The notes under the pieces: generated by a model
The model's database searches: none
The model's input: only the letters and a program-made list of their open reading frames with translations
What the model was told of the DNA's origin: nothing
Shown: piece by piece, positions 43,385 to 53,027 of the stretch
Layout of the letters: each line of letters starts with the position of its first letter
Numbering within the stretch: the first letter of the stretch is position 1
Assembly (NCBI GenBank): GCA_910587045.1
Contig: CAJULG010000004.1
Span: 1-64,000 of the forward strand
Reading direction: 5' to 3'
DNA length: 64,000 nt
Source: an uncultured Lachnospiraceae bacterium
GTDB taxonomy: Bacteria > Bacillota > Clostridia > Lachnospirales > Lachnospiraceae
Position numbers and translations under genes: made by a program

Positions 43385-45331
43385 ATGGCAAAAAAACCCT
43401 ATTACATTACTACTGCGATCGCATACACATCCGGTAAACCCCATATCGGGAACACATATGAGATCGTACTGGCAGACAGTATCGCACGTTACAAGCGCTT
43501 TCTGGGCTATGATGTCCGGTTCCAGACAGGTACGGATGAGCATGGGCAGAAGATTGAGGAGAAAGCAGCAGAGGCAGGTATTACACCGAAGGAATTTGTG
43601 GACCGGACTGCAGGTGAGATTCACCGGATCTGGGATCTGATGAATACGTCCTATGATAAATTTATCCGTACCACAGACGCGGATCATGAAAAGCAGGTGC
43701 AGAAGATCTTTAAAAAGCTATATGAAAAAGGGGATATCTATAAGGGAGAATATGAAGGCATGTACTGTACGCCTTGTGAATCCTTCTTTACTGCCTCCCA
43801 GTTGATCGACGGAAAGTGTCCGGACTGTGGCAGGGAGTGTCAGTCAGCCAAGGAAGAGGCGTATTTCTTCCGCTTAAGTAAATATGCGGATAAGCTGATC
43901 CAGCATATCCATGCACATCCGGAATTCATTCAGCCGGAATCCAGAAAGAATGAGATGATGAACAATTTCCTGTTACCGGGGCTGCAGGATCTGTGTGTGT
44001 CCCGTACTTCATTTAAATGGGGAATTCCGGTGGATTTCGATGATAAGCATGTCATCTATGTGTGGATTGATGCGCTGAGCAACTATATTACCGGCCTGGG
44101 CTATGATGTGGACGGCAATCATAATGCTTTATTCAAGAAATACTGGCCGGCGGACTTACATCTGATCGGTAAGGATATCCTTCGATTCCATACCATTTAC
44201 TGGCCGATCATGCTCATGGCTTTGGATCTGCCTCTGCCAAAGCAGATTTTCGGGCATCCATGGCTGATCCAGAGCGATGGCAAGATGAGCAAGTCCAAAG
44301 GAAATGTCATTTATGCGGATGATCTGGTAGAAATGTTCGGCGTAGATGCAGTCCGCTATTTCCTGCTGCATGAAATGCCGTTTGAGAATGATGGCGTTAT
44401 TTCCTGGGAATTGATCGTGGAACGGATGAACGCTGATCTGGCAAATACATTAGGCAATCTGGTCAACCGTACGATTTCCATGTCAAATAAATACTTTAAC
44501 GGCATTGTGCGGAATACGGGAGTAAATGAACCGGTGGATGAGGAGCTTAAGAAGATGGCTCTGGATACGCCTTTAAAGGTAACGAAGGCAATGGAGAAGC
44601 TCCGGGTAGCAGATGCGATCACGGAAATCTTTGCACTCTTTAAGCGGTGTAATAAGTATATAGATGAGACTATGCCGTGGGTACTGGCAAAGGAGGAGGC
44701 AACCAAAGCCAGACTGGAGACCGTATTATACAATCTGGTGGAGAGTATCACCATTGGAGCGGTACTTTTAAAGTCCTTTATGCCGGAGACCGCGGAGCAG
44801 ATATTGAAGCAGTTAAATGCCAGGGATCGGGAGTGTGACCAGTTGGGCGTATTTGGCATGTATCCGAATAATAATAAGGTAACCACATCACCGGAAATCC
44901 TGTTCGCCCGTCTGGATGCAGAAGAGGTTCTGGCTGATCTGGAACGCCGGAAGGAAGAAGCAAAGCTGAATCAGTATGGTCCCGGTATCGACGTGGAGGC
45001 AAAGGAGGAGATTGATATTGATCTCTTTGACAAGGTGCAGTTGCGGATAGGACAGATCATTGCCTGTGAAGAGGTAAAGAAATCAAAGAAGCTGTTATGC
45101 TCACAGGTGAAGATCGGCAGTGAGGTACGTCAGATCGTTTCCGGTATCAAAGCGGAATACAGTCCGGAGGAGATGGTAGGCAAGAAGGTAGTCGTGGTTA
45201 CGAATCTGAAGCCGGCGACTCTGGCAGGCGTGACCTCGGAAGGCATGCTGCTCTGTGCCGAGGATGAGAACGGGAAGCTTTCGCTTCTGACCGCCGAGAA
45301 GGATATGCCGCATGGAGCGGAGATACGATAG
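43385..45331 (+). CDS. metG: Methionyl-tRNA synthetase
   Basis: A 648-residue class I synthetase with fused C-terminal tRNA-binding domain. HIGH-type signature KPHIGNTY near 17, zinc module CTPCESF ... CPDCGREC near 127-150, KMSKSKGN near 300, an anticodon-binding helical bundle at about 350-510, and the EMAP-like domain FDKVQLRIGQIIACEEV from about 545. AAAGGAGAAG precedes the ATG. It is controlled by the T-box immediately upstream. Confidence 0.96.
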   Translation: MAKKPYYITTAIAYTSGKPHIGNTYEIVLADSIARYKRFLGYDVRFQTGTDEHGQKIEEKAAEAGITPKEFVDRTAGEIHRIWDLMNTSYDKFIRTTDADHEKQVQKIFKKLYEKGDIYKGEYEGMYCTPCESFFTASQLIDGKCPDCGRECQSAKEEAYFFRLSKYADKLIQHIHAHPEFIQPESRKNEMMNNFLLPGLQDLCVSRTSFKWGIPVDFDDKHVIYVWIDALSNYITGLGYDVDGNHNALFKKYWPADLHLIGKDILRFHTIYWPIMLMALDLPLPKQIFGHPWLIQSDGKMSKSKGNVIYADDLVEMFGVDAVRYFLLHEMPFENDGVISWELIVERMNADLANTLGNLVNRTISMSNKYFNGIVRNTGVNEPVDEELKKMALDTPLKVTKAMEKLRVADAITEIFALFKRCNKYIDETMPWVLAKEEATKARLETVLYNLVESITIGAVLLKSFMPETAEQILKQLNARDRECDQLGVFGMYPNNNKVTTSPEILFARLDAEEVLADLERRKEEAKLNQYGPGIDVEAKEEIDIDLFDKVQLRIGQIIACEEVKKSKKLLCSQVKIGSEVRQIVSGIKAEYSPEEMVGKKVVVVTNLKPATLAGVTSEGMLLCAEDENGKLSLLTAEKDMPHGAEIR

Positions 45332-45351
45332 ACAGGAGTTTTATTCTATAT

Positions 45352-45408
45352 AAACACCCCCGGGTTTCTGCCGGTGCATGACTGCCGGAGGAATCCGGGG
45401 GTTTCATG
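45352..45408 (+). terminator. Terminator of metG
   Basis: CCCCCGG (45357-45363) pairs with CCGGGGG (45395-45401), with CCGG/CCGG inside, and is followed by TTTCATGTTT. Confidence 0.75.
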
Positions 45409-45522
45409 TTTAAGATATTTGTAAGAGACAGGGTAAGAGATTTATAAGGAATGGAATGTAGGATAGAACCAGGCGAAAGGATGGACAGAAAAAGCTGTCC
45501 GACAGTTCAAGGAGAGATTGCG

Positions 45523-46233
45523 ATGAACGAATGTGTATTGGTCGTAGATGACGACAGAGAGATTGTAAGGGCCATAGCCTTGCTTCTGGAAAAGGAAGAA
45601 TTCCGTGTGTTGAAGGCGTATGACGGCATGGAGGCGCTGAGGATCCTGGCAGAACAGTCGGTACGTCTGATCATCATGGATGTGATGATGCCGAAGCTGG
45701 ATGGATTGTCTGCAATGATGAAGATCCGGGAACGTCAGAATCTTCCCATCATTGTACTGAGTGCAAAAACAGAGGAGACGGACAAGGTGCTGGGGCTTTC
45801 CATGGGAGCAGACGATTATGTGTCAAAACCGTTTAATCCACAGGAGCTGGTTGCCCGGGTAAAGAGCCAGCTTCGCCGGTATACCCTGCTGGGTGATATT
45901 CATGCAGTACGGAATACGGAGGAGATCTGGAACGGGCGGCTCTGTTACCGGCCAAAGGAGTTTACCCTTTATGCGGATGGCGAACCGGTGAAGCTGACTG
46001 CCACGGAGACGAAGATCGTTGATCTGTTTATGCGGAACCAGGGCAGGATATTCCCTGCCGAAGAGATCTACCAGCGTGTATGGGAGGAAGCATCCTTTGC
46101 ACCGGAGAATACCATTATGGTACACATTCGCCGCATCCGTCAGAAAATTGAACTGAATCCGAACAAGCCAGAATATATAAAGGTGGTGTGGGGCATTGGA
46201 TACAAAATGGAAAAAATGGAAGACCGTTCTTAG
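45523..46233 (+). CDS. OmpR/VanR-family response regulator
   Basis: A 236-residue two-domain regulator. The receiver has VVDDD, the phospho-acceptor in IIMDVMMPKLDG (Asp near 54), and VLSAKTEETDK and DDYVSKPFNP (Lys near 105). The C-terminal winged helix ends IRRIRQKIELNPNKPEYIKVVWGIGYKME. AAGGAGAG precedes the ATG at 45523. It overlaps the sensor kinase gene by 38 bases. Target genes are unknown. Confidence 0.92.
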   Translation: MNECVLVVDDDREIVRAIALLLEKEEFRVLKAYDGMEALRILAEQSVRLIIMDVMMPKLDGLSAMMKIRERQNLPIIVLSAKTEETDKVLGLSMGADDYVSKPFNPQELVARVKSQLRRYTLLGDIHAVRNTEEIWNGRLCYRPKEFTLYADGEPVKLTATETKIVDLFMRNQGRIFPAEEIYQRVWEEASFAPENTIMVHIRRIRQKIELNPNKPEYIKVVWGIGYKMEKMEDRS

Positions 46234-48802
46234 CTGGACTGCATTTATCTTCGGCATAACGCTGTTGATCTATAGTTCTATCTCCCTGACAGGATTTCTG
46301 CTGAAAAAGGGAGGGCCTGGACAGATCCTGAGAGCGGATTATCAGGAGAGTCAGGATTTCCGATGGTATATCTCCAATCGTCTGGAACGACTGTTAGAGG
46401 TATCGGTAGGCGGCAGGAACATCGGCCGGTACGGATCGACATATGACGACTGGTACTCCGGAGGCTGGAGCGAAGACGATTACTGGGAGTGGGAAGACAC
46501 ATATTGGGGAGACTGGCAGGAAAGAGAAACGGTGGTCTCGGATAATGTTGCCAGTGTACTAGAGGGTTCCGAAGTGCTGAATACGCTGGAAGAACTGGAA
46601 CGTCTGGATGAGGACGTGCTGGAGGCATTAGAGGAGCAGGGCTTTTACGGATTTGAGGACATTCTGGGTGAATTGAGTGATCTGAGTGTGGGAGGGCTTA
46701 CCTCTGACGAACGGAAGTCCTTACAGGAAAAGCTCGAAGGAGTCAGCCGCCTGCTGGAGGGCATGAGCGGAATGGAGGAGCTGCAGAAGGAGATCCGCAA
46801 TCTCTGTACTCTGTTAGGTAAGGAGGAGGAGCTGGATAAGCTGACGGAGCTTCTGGCGGAAAGCAACCAGCAAAGTCTTGACGATTATATGGCATATCAG
46901 GCGCAGAATAAGAATATCCGTTACGCGTTGGTCTATCAGGATAAGCTGCTCTATACGAATCTGGATGCTTTAGAGGGCATGACGGGTCAGGCCTGGGACG
47001 GTAAGGATTTCTATGAAATGCTCAATCCGGAGGAATATAATTTCGTGCTGTGGTTTAATCGAAATGGTGACGGAAAGACGGAGATTTCCAAGGATGGAGT
47101 AACCGAGGATATCTATGGTAATGGAGTCTATACTGAGGACAGCCGCTGGTATGTACCGGGCTATACGAATTTCAGTGTAGATGATGCAGCGAAGAATGCC
47201 GTGATCTTTCTTGCGGCAGCAAAGGAACCAAAGCTTTATGTTGTGGGGAATTACCTGAATAACGGCAGAACAGAAGAATACGGAAGCAATCTGCACTGGA
47301 TGTACCAGAATGCGATGGGGCAGAAGAAGGAACTGATCAATAATCTGATCCTGCTGGCGGCGGCCCTGCTTCTGCTGGGAATCTCGTTAACCTGGCGGAA
47401 GGAAAAGAAGCAGGGGGACCGGGAAGCCGCCCGCTTTCTGGGAAAGGTATGGCTGGAGATAAAGCTGTTGCTTCTGGGCGTTCTTCTGATCGAGATATTC
47501 TTTCTTCTGGGCCGTGGAGAAACAGTAGAGATACTGCAGATACTATTTACAAATCTTCCGGAATGGTATGAGTATGGATATGGATTCAGAGATATATTTT
47601 ATCTGCTGGAAGGATTATTTACCAACAAGGTTTTTCTGATCTCCTGCTTCTGGGTGATATATCTGGCAGTATTGGATATACGGTTTAATAAGGGAAAGCA
47701 GAGGAAACCTCTGATCGACGGGCTGCGGACCAGAGCATTGCGGTATCCACTGCAAAAAAGACTGGTATGGCGGTATAACCTATTATTGCTCAACAGCATT
47801 TTGGCATTGCTGCTGATCGGTGGAATTGTCATAACGCTGTATGTGGAACCGGATTATATTTGGATTCCATGGGAAGTATTTACAAATGCTGCCTTTATCA
47901 TCCTCATCCTTCTTCTGCTGACCGGAATCATCACAGGTATCATAAACTGGAAGAGGAACCGCCAGATGGCGGAGGATATCGGCGCACTGGCGGATAAGAT
48001 CCATGCGGTTAAGGAAGGGGATCTGACGAATCCGCTGACGCTTCCGGAGGATGCAGATCTCAGGCAGGCGGCGGAAAACCTGAATGAGATTCAGCATGGC
48101 CTGGAGGCGGCATTGCGGGAACAGATGCAGAGTGAACGGATGAAGGTGGATCTGGTTACCAACGTATCCCATGATATCAAAACACCGCTGACCTCTATCG
48201 TAAGCTATGTGGAGCTGCTAAAGCAGGAGGAGAACCTGCCGGAGCATGTAGAGGAGTTTGTCCGTATTCTGGATGAGAAATCAGAGCGGCTGAATACCAT
48301 TGTTCAGGATGTATTCGAGATCAGCAAGGCAACCTCCGGCCAGCTTCCGATCACGATGGAGGAGCTGGATTACGGGAAGCTGCTGCGCCAGACCCTGGCG
48401 GATATGGCGGTTCCGATTGAGAAAAGCGGACTTATCATGAAGGTGTTCGTTCCGGAGGCGCCGGTCATGATCCGGGCAGACGGACAGCGACTGTATCGTG
48501 TCTTTCAGAATCTGATCCAGAATGCATTGAAGTATTCCCTTGCAGGCTCCCGTATTTATCTGACGCTGACTGACACGGGTGCGGAAGCAGTTGCATGTAT
48601 AAAGAATACCTCCGGTACGGAATTAAATGAGAACTTTGATTTTACGGAACGCTTTGCCCGCGGGGATGAAAGCCGTACCGACGGCGGAAGCGGGCTGGGA
48701 CTCTCCATTGCCCGGAGCTTTACTGAAGCCTGTGGCGGAAGTCTGCAGGTTGAGGTGAATGCGGATCTGTTTACTGTAAGCGTAACATTTCCGAAGCTAT
48801 AA
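46196..48802 (+). CDS. Sensor histidine kinase with large extracellular domain
   Basis: An 868-residue membrane kinase. N-terminal helix FGITLLIYSSISLTGFLL, then an extracellular region of about 350 residues rich in Glu and Leu (with aromatic-rich WYSGGWSEDDYWEWED near 85), several further membrane helices between about 380 and 590, a HAMP-like linker, the HisKA box VSHDIKTPLTSIVSYVELL near 657, and the HATPase motifs QNLIQNALKYS and GGSGLGLSIARSF. It should phosphorylate the overlapping regulator. The start is a TTG after AAAGGTGGTG, because no in-frame ATG lies nearby. Confidence 0.9.
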   Translation: MDTKWKKWKTVLSWTAFIFGITLLIYSSISLTGFLLKKGGPGQILRADYQESQDFRWYISNRLERLLEVSVGGRNIGRYGSTYDDWYSGGWSEDDYWEWEDTYWGDWQERETVVSDNVASVLEGSEVLNTLEELERLDEDVLEALEEQGFYGFEDILGELSDLSVGGLTSDERKSLQEKLEGVSRLLEGMSGMEELQKEIRNLCTLLGKEEELDKLTELLAESNQQSLDDYMAYQAQNKNIRYALVYQDKLLYTNLDALEGMTGQAWDGKDFYEMLNPEEYNFVLWFNRNGDGKTEISKDGVTEDIYGNGVYTEDSRWYVPGYTNFSVDDAAKNAVIFLAAAKEPKLYVVGNYLNNGRTEEYGSNLHWMYQNAMGQKKELINNLILLAAALLLLGISLTWRKEKKQGDREAARFLGKVWLEIKLLLLGVLLIEIFFLLGRGETVEILQILFTNLPEWYEYGYGFRDIFYLLEGLFTNKVFLISCFWVIYLAVLDIRFNKGKQRKPLIDGLRTRALRYPLQKRLVWRYNLLLLNSILALLLIGGIVITLYVEPDYIWIPWEVFTNAAFIILILLLLTGIITGIINWKRNRQMAEDIGALADKIHAVKEGDLTNPLTLPEDADLRQAAENLNEIQHGLEAALREQMQSERMKVDLVTNVSHDIKTPLTSIVSYVELLKQEENLPEHVEEFVRILDEKSERLNTIVQDVFEISKATSGQLPITMEELDYGKLLRQTLADMAVPIEKSGLIMKVFVPEAPVMIRADGQRLYRVFQNLIQNALKYSLAGSRIYLTLTDTGAEAVACIKNTSGTELNENFDFTERFARGDESRTDGGSGLGLSIARSFTEACGGSLQVEVNADLFTVSVTFPKL

Positions 48803-48828
48803 ACTATAGAAGTGGAATAATTGGAATG

Positions 48829-48858
48829 CTGTCGGCAAAAGCCGGCAGTGTTCTTTTT
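48829..48858 (+). terminator. Terminator of the two-component operon
   Basis: CTGTCGGC pairs with GCCGGCAG across an AAAA loop, then TGTTCTTTTT. Confidence 0.8.
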
Positions 48859-48946
48859 AGTTCCCGTGGGTAATGGAGAAGAAAATAGAAATACTGTTTA
48901 TGGAATATAAAGTGAATATAAATGTAAAATAAAAGTATAATATTAT

Positions 48947-48975
48947 TTGCTACATGTTTACATATATGATATAAT
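48947..48975 (+). promoter_or_regulatory. Promoter of the small toxin-like gene
   Basis: TTGCTA at 48947-48952 and TATAAT at 48970-48975 are 17 bp apart; transcription would start about 85 nt before the coding start. Confidence 0.65.
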
Positions 48976-49066
48976 AATGCTGTGGAAAGTACCCATGACA
49001 GGGTGGCAGCCTCCTGTGTTTATGACAATCGGTTCGATGGAATACATATGGGAGGAGGTGGCACTG

Positions 49067-49186
49067 ATGACAGCTTATGAAACTGTTTCAATTTTAATTG
49101 GGATATTGGCGTTATTAATATCCTTCGGCTGCTTAATCATTGCATTGCTTGCCTTTCTCGATAAGAGAAAGGATAAGAAAAGATAA
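49067..49186 (+). CDS. Putative holin-like (type I) toxin
   Basis: A 39-residue protein: MTAYETVSILIGILALL, a single hydrophobic helix, then a basic tail LDKRKDKKR. This matches the putative holin-like toxin family, small membrane peptides resembling TxpA/BsrG of B. subtilis type I toxin-antitoxin loci. A strong GGGAGGAGGTGG precedes the ATG. A minus-strand RNA appears to overlap its 3' end. Toxicity is inferred from the family. Confidence 0.75.
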   Translation: MTAYETVSILIGILALLISFGCLIIALLAFLDKRKDKKR

Positions 49187-49280
49187 AGATGCCTATCCTG
49201 TCTGACCACAGGATAGGCATTGTTCATAAAAACAGTTCTTAAACCTGGAGCATCCGCTTTGGAGTGGGTGCTTTTCTTAT
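49175..49280 (-). ncRNA. Antisense RNA candidate to the holin-like toxin mRNA
   Basis: On the minus strand TTGAAA (49310-49315), 17 bp and TATTAT (49287-49292) form a promoter, so transcription would start near 49280. It would end at the hairpin ATGCCTATCCTG/CAGGATAGGCAT (49189-49220), followed on that strand by CTTTATCTTTTCTT. The toxin mRNA on the plus strand ends at another hairpin (49249-49277), so the two RNAs overlap by about 100 nt tail to tail, the txpA/RatA arrangement. Confidence 0.6.
49249..49277 (+). terminator. Terminator of the toxin mRNA
   Basis: AGCATCC (49249-49255) pairs with GGGTGCT (49266-49272), followed by TTTCTT. Confidence 0.65.
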
Positions 49281-49411
49281 ATAAATATAATAGCATTATC
49301 ATGGCTGTATTTCAAGCAGTTTATCCATAAACAGAAAATTATGGTTGATTTGCCCGGAGGAGTGTTCTATACTCTGAGTGATACAGAAAAAGGGCGAAGG
49401 AGAATCGTATT

Positions 49412-49903
49412 ATGTGGTTATATATCCAATATGTTTTATCAATAGCATTAACAATCGGATTTGGAACGATCGGAATCATCAGCTGTGTTGTATTACACCG
49501 CCAGAAGAGGATCCTTGTGGAGAGCCGTCTGGGCAGATCCAGCAGTGCATCGGAGATCATTAATGTGAATATCGCCCTTGCCGGAATTGCCATATCCGTT
49601 TGGTTCCAGTATTATATTTTCATTCCGCCCATGCTGGCCTATATCTTCTTTATTGTCATAACGACCCGAATCTGCAGTGGATTGTCCGAAGAAGGGATGT
49701 TTGTAGGATTAACTTTTATTGACTGGGAGCATATAGAAGGTTATAAATTCGTAAATGACAACATAAATACAATAAAGGTGAAACTGCGCGCAAATAAGCG
49801 TCAATATATCATAGAGTGTGATAAGGAACAACGGGCAGATGTTGAGGAACTCGTACGGAGAAAGCTGAAGGAGGAGATCAGTGAGGGTACACATTCCGTG
49901 TGA
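49412..49903 (+). CDS. Membrane protein of unknown function
   Basis: A 163-residue protein with three membrane helices (near 5-27, 52-68 and 70-85) and a C-terminal soluble domain of about 70 residues (VGLTFIDWEHIEGYKFVNDNI). That part has the look of the DUF5673-type membrane-linked beta domain. GAAGGAG is placed nine bases before the ATG. It precedes pyrB with its own unit. Function unknown. Confidence 0.65.
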   Translation: MWLYIQYVLSIALTIGFGTIGIISCVVLHRQKRILVESRLGRSSSASEIINVNIALAGIAISVWFQYYIFIPPMLAYIFFIVITTRICSGLSEEGMFVGLTFIDWEHIEGYKFVNDNINTIKVKLRANKRQYIIECDKEQRADVEELVRRKLKEEISEGTHSV

Positions 49904-49941
49904 TACGACCCGGGTAACAGGGAAAAGCATGGCCGGAGTCA

Positions 49942-49970
49942 TTGACACGGGAGAAACAGGATATTATACT
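49942..49970 (+). promoter_or_regulatory. pyrBI promoter
   Basis: TTGACA at 49942-49947 and TATACT at 49965-49970 are 17 bp apart, 45 bp before pyrB. The leader is too short for a PyrR attenuator and no such structure is seen. Confidence 0.85.
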
Positions 49971-50015
49971 TAAGATAATGAAAATGTACAGGGAAAAGGA
50001 ATACGGAGGCACAGA

Positions 50016-50945
50016 ATGAGACATTTGATCGACCCCATGGATTTGAGTGTACAGGAAATTGAGGAACTGCTGGCACTTGCCAACGACATTATTGCACATA
50101 AGGAAAGATACAGTGAGGTATGCAGAGGAAAGAAGCTTGCGACCTTATTTTTTGAACCAAGTACGAGAACCCGGCTGAGCTTTGAAGCCGCAATGATAGA
50201 ATTAGGAGGTAACGTACTTGGTTTTTCTTCTGCCGATTCCTCTTCCGCCACAAAGGGGGAAAGTGTGCATGATACCGTTCAGGTGGTGGGCTGTTATGCA
50301 GATATAATTGCAATGCGTCATCCCAAGGAAGGGGCTCCGCTCTTTGCCTCTCTGAAATCGCCGGTGCCGATCATCAATGCCGGAGACGGCGGTCATTATC
50401 ATCCGACCCAGACCCTAACCGATCTGCTGACGATCCAGCGGGAGAAGGGGAGACTGGATCATCTGACCATTGGATTCTGCGGAGATCTGAAATTCGGGCG
50501 GACGGTACATTCTCTGATCAAGGCATTATCAAGATATCAGGATATTCACTATATATTGATCTCGCCTCAGGAGCTGCAGGTACCGGATTATATCCGGACG
50601 GAGATCTTTGAGAAAGATCACATTTCCTACCAGCAGGTAGAAAGCATGGATGAAGTGATCGGAGAACTGGATATCCTGTATATGACACGAGTACAGAAGG
50701 AGCGGTTCTTTAATGAGGCAGATTATATCCGCCTGAAGGACACCTACATTCTGGACATGGATAAATTGAAGAAGGCACGGAAGGATCTGTCCATCCTGCA
50801 TCCCCTGCCAAGGGTAAATGAAATATCGACCAGAGTGGATGACGATCCGAGAGCCTGCTATTTTCGTCAGGCGCTGAACGGAAAGTATGTACGGATGGCA
50901 CTGATCATGCGTCTGCTGGAGCTGGCAGAACAGGAGAGCAGATAA
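50016..50945 (+). CDS. pyrB: Aspartate carbamoyltransferase catalytic subunit
   Basis: A 309-residue enzyme joining carbamoyl phosphate and aspartate in pyrimidine synthesis. The carbamoyl-phosphate motif FFEPSTRTRLSFEAAM lies near 47-62, the GDGGHYHPTQTLTDL stretch near 123, and HPLPRVNEI near 265. It is cytosolic and assembles with PyrI. ACGGAGG precedes the ATG. Its gene is 14 bases before pyrI in the same operon. Confidence 0.95.
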   Translation: MRHLIDPMDLSVQEIEELLALANDIIAHKERYSEVCRGKKLATLFFEPSTRTRLSFEAAMIELGGNVLGFSSADSSSATKGESVHDTVQVVGCYADIIAMRHPKEGAPLFASLKSPVPIINAGDGGHYHPTQTLTDLLTIQREKGRLDHLTIGFCGDLKFGRTVHSLIKALSRYQDIHYILISPQELQVPDYIRTEIFEKDHISYQQVESMDEVIGELDILYMTRVQKERFFNEADYIRLKDTYILDMDKLKKARKDLSILHPLPRVNEISTRVDDDPRACYFRQALNGKYVRMALIMRLLELAEQESR

Positions 50946-50959
50946 ACTGGAGGTAGATC

Positions 50960-51382
50960 ATGAATATAGACAGTATTTATAACGGAATCGTACTCGATCA
51001 TATCACAGCCGGGAAGAGTATGCAGATCTATCACGATCTGGAGCTGGATAAGCTGGATTGCAGTGTTGCGATCATCAAGAATGTGAAGAGCAATAAACTG
51101 GGGCGGAAGGACATCATCAAGATCGATCAGGACTATTCCATCAATCTGGATGTGCTGGGCTATATCGATCCGGATATAACCGTAAGCATTATCAAGGATG
51201 GAGAGACGATTGAAAAGAAAAAAGTCGAACTGCCGGAGCGTCTGGTGAATATATTAATATGTAAGAACCCGCGTTGTATCACGACGACGGAACAGGGAAT
51301 AGACCATATCTTCCAGTTGGCAAACCGGGAGGGACGGACCTATCGCTGTATATACTGTGAGGAGGATCAGCACAGCAGCTGA
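50960..51382 (+). CDS. pyrI: Aspartate carbamoyltransferase regulatory subunit
   Basis: A 140-residue allosteric subunit. The N-terminal nucleotide-binding part starts MNIDSIYNGIVLDHI, with GRKDIIKID near 51. The C-terminal zinc domain has the four cysteines of CKNPRC (near 108-113) and CIYC (near 133-136). This implies an E. coli-like regulated ATCase. TGGAGGTAG precedes the ATG. Confidence 0.95.
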   Translation: MNIDSIYNGIVLDHITAGKSMQIYHDLELDKLDCSVAIIKNVKSNKLGRKDIIKIDQDYSINLDVLGYIDPDITVSIIKDGETIEKKKVELPERLVNILICKNPRCITTTEQGIDHIFQLANREGRTYRCIYCEEDQHSS

Positions 51383-51396
51383 GGGTTACAGAAAAT

Positions 51397-51424
51397 GGTT
51401 TACAAACAGGAAAGATATGTTATA
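51397..51424 (+). promoter_or_regulatory. murA promoter
   Basis: TTTACA at 51397-51402 and TATAAT at 51419-51424 are 16 bp apart; the leader to murA is about 110 nt with nothing recognised in it. Confidence 0.7.
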
Positions 51425-51543
51425 ATTAGCTAGTGTGCTATGACGGGAGTCTATAAGGAAAGTCCTGAAATAGTCAGATATATAAGCAGAGTACATAGGA
51501 AAATGACAATGAATTGATATAAAAGTAATGTAAGAGGTGCATT

Positions 51544-52851
51544 ATGGAGCAATATGTGATAAAGGGTGGGATCCCTTTGACAGGTGAAGTCACGATTGCG
51601 GGAGCTAAGAATGCAGCACTGGGTATTCTGGCAGCGGCGGTTATGACCGACAAGGAATGTGTTATTGAAAATGTACCAAACGTCAGAGACACCAGAGTCT
51701 TATTGCAGGCGATCAGTGAGATTGGCGCAACGGTACGCTATATAGACGAACACACGGTAAGTATCAGCGGCGGAACGATCACCAATGTAGATTCTTTATG
51801 TGTAGATGATGAATTTATCCGGAAGATTCGTGCATCCTATTATCTGTTAGGTGCTTTATTAGGGAAATATAAACGTTCTCAGGTTGCCCTGCCTGGCGGC
51901 TGCGAGATCGGAAGCAGGCCGATCGACCTGCATGTGAAGGGATTTAAGGCATTAGGGGCCAGGGTAGTGATCGATGGCGGAATGATCACGGTCAGCGCAG
52001 ACCAGTTGACAGGAAAGCATATTTATCTGGATACGGTCAGTGTAGGGGCTACCATTAATATTATGATGGCAGCAGTTCTGGCAGAAGGGAAGACTACCAT
52101 TGAGAATGCGGCAAAAGAACCGCATATTGTAGATGTTGCCAATTTCCTGAACAGTATGGGTGCCAATATCAAGGGTGCGGGAACCAATGAGATCCGGATC
52201 CGTGGTGTAAAGGAACTGAACGGTACGGAATATTCTATCATCCCGGATCAGATTGAGGCAGGTACCTTTATGATGGCGGCAGCAGCTACCCGTGGTAATA
52301 TTCTGATCCGCAATGTAATTCCAAAGCATTTAGAGGCCATCAGTTCAAAGCTTACAGAGATCGGCGCTACGGTCGAGGAATATGATGATGCTGTACGGGT
52401 GATCGGCAGCGGAGAACAGCGCCTGGGTGCAACCCAGATCAAGACTCAGCCATATCCGGGCTTTCCAACGGATATGCAGCCACAGATAACGGTTGCACTA
52501 GGGTTGTCAGAGGGTACCAGTGTCGTAACAGAAACGATATTTGAGAATCGATTTAAATATGCGGATGAACTGACCCGTATGGGTGCAAATATAAAGGTGG
52601 AAGGAAACATGGCGATCATAACCGGCGTGGAGCGTTACAGCGGAGCTTCCGTAGTGGCACCGGATCTGCGGGCTGGAGCGGCGCTTGTAATTGCCGGCCT
52701 GGCGGCAGAGGGCTTTACCATAGTAGAGGATATCAAGTATATTCAGAGAGGCTATGAGCGCTTTGAGGAGAAGCTTCAGGCACTTGGCGCTAAGATTGAG
52801 ATCGTAGAAACAGAGAAGGATATCAAAAAGTTTAAGCTGAAGGTCAGCTAA
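51544..52851 (+). CDS. murA: UDP-N-acetylglucosamine 1-carboxyvinyltransferase
   Basis: A 435-residue cytosolic enzyme catalysing the first committed step of peptidoglycan synthesis. IAGAKNAALGILAA near residue 19, the active-site loop LPGGCEIGSRPIDLH near 115-129 with the fosfomycin-target Cys present, and FPTDMQPQ near 308 are all intact. A Lachnospiraceae genome often has two paralogues; which this is cannot be told. The ATG follows AAGAGGTGC. Confidence 0.93.
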   Translation: MEQYVIKGGIPLTGEVTIAGAKNAALGILAAAVMTDKECVIENVPNVRDTRVLLQAISEIGATVRYIDEHTVSISGGTITNVDSLCVDDEFIRKIRASYYLLGALLGKYKRSQVALPGGCEIGSRPIDLHVKGFKALGARVVIDGGMITVSADQLTGKHIYLDTVSVGATINIMMAAVLAEGKTTIENAAKEPHIVDVANFLNSMGANIKGAGTNEIRIRGVKELNGTEYSIIPDQIEAGTFMMAAAATRGNILIRNVIPKHLEAISSKLTEIGATVEEYDDAVRVIGSGEQRLGATQIKTQPYPGFPTDMQPQITVALGLSEGTSVVTETIFENRFKYADELTRMGANIKVEGNMAIITGVERYSGASVVAPDLRAGAALVIAGLAAEGFTIVEDIKYIQRGYERFEEKLQALGAKIEIVETEKDIKKFKLKVS

Positions 52852-52874
52852 TCATTAATAGATGAAAATGACAG

Positions 52875-52916
52875 AAACCGGCTGCAATAATGAAGATTAT
52901 TGCAGCCGGTTTGTTG
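52875..52916 (+). terminator. Terminator of murA
   Basis: A perfect 17-bp stem: AAACCGGCTGCAATAAT at 52875-52891 with ATTATTGCAGCCGGTTT at 52896-52912, then GTTG. The loop is GAAG. Confidence 0.85.
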
Positions 52917-53027
52917 CGTACAGCTCAGGATCAATATAATCTTAAGAAATTTATATAAATTTGAAGATAAGAACCGATCGCGTTCGTTATAGTATACAGA
53001 ACAGCAGGGGAGGCAGGCGGAAAAAAC

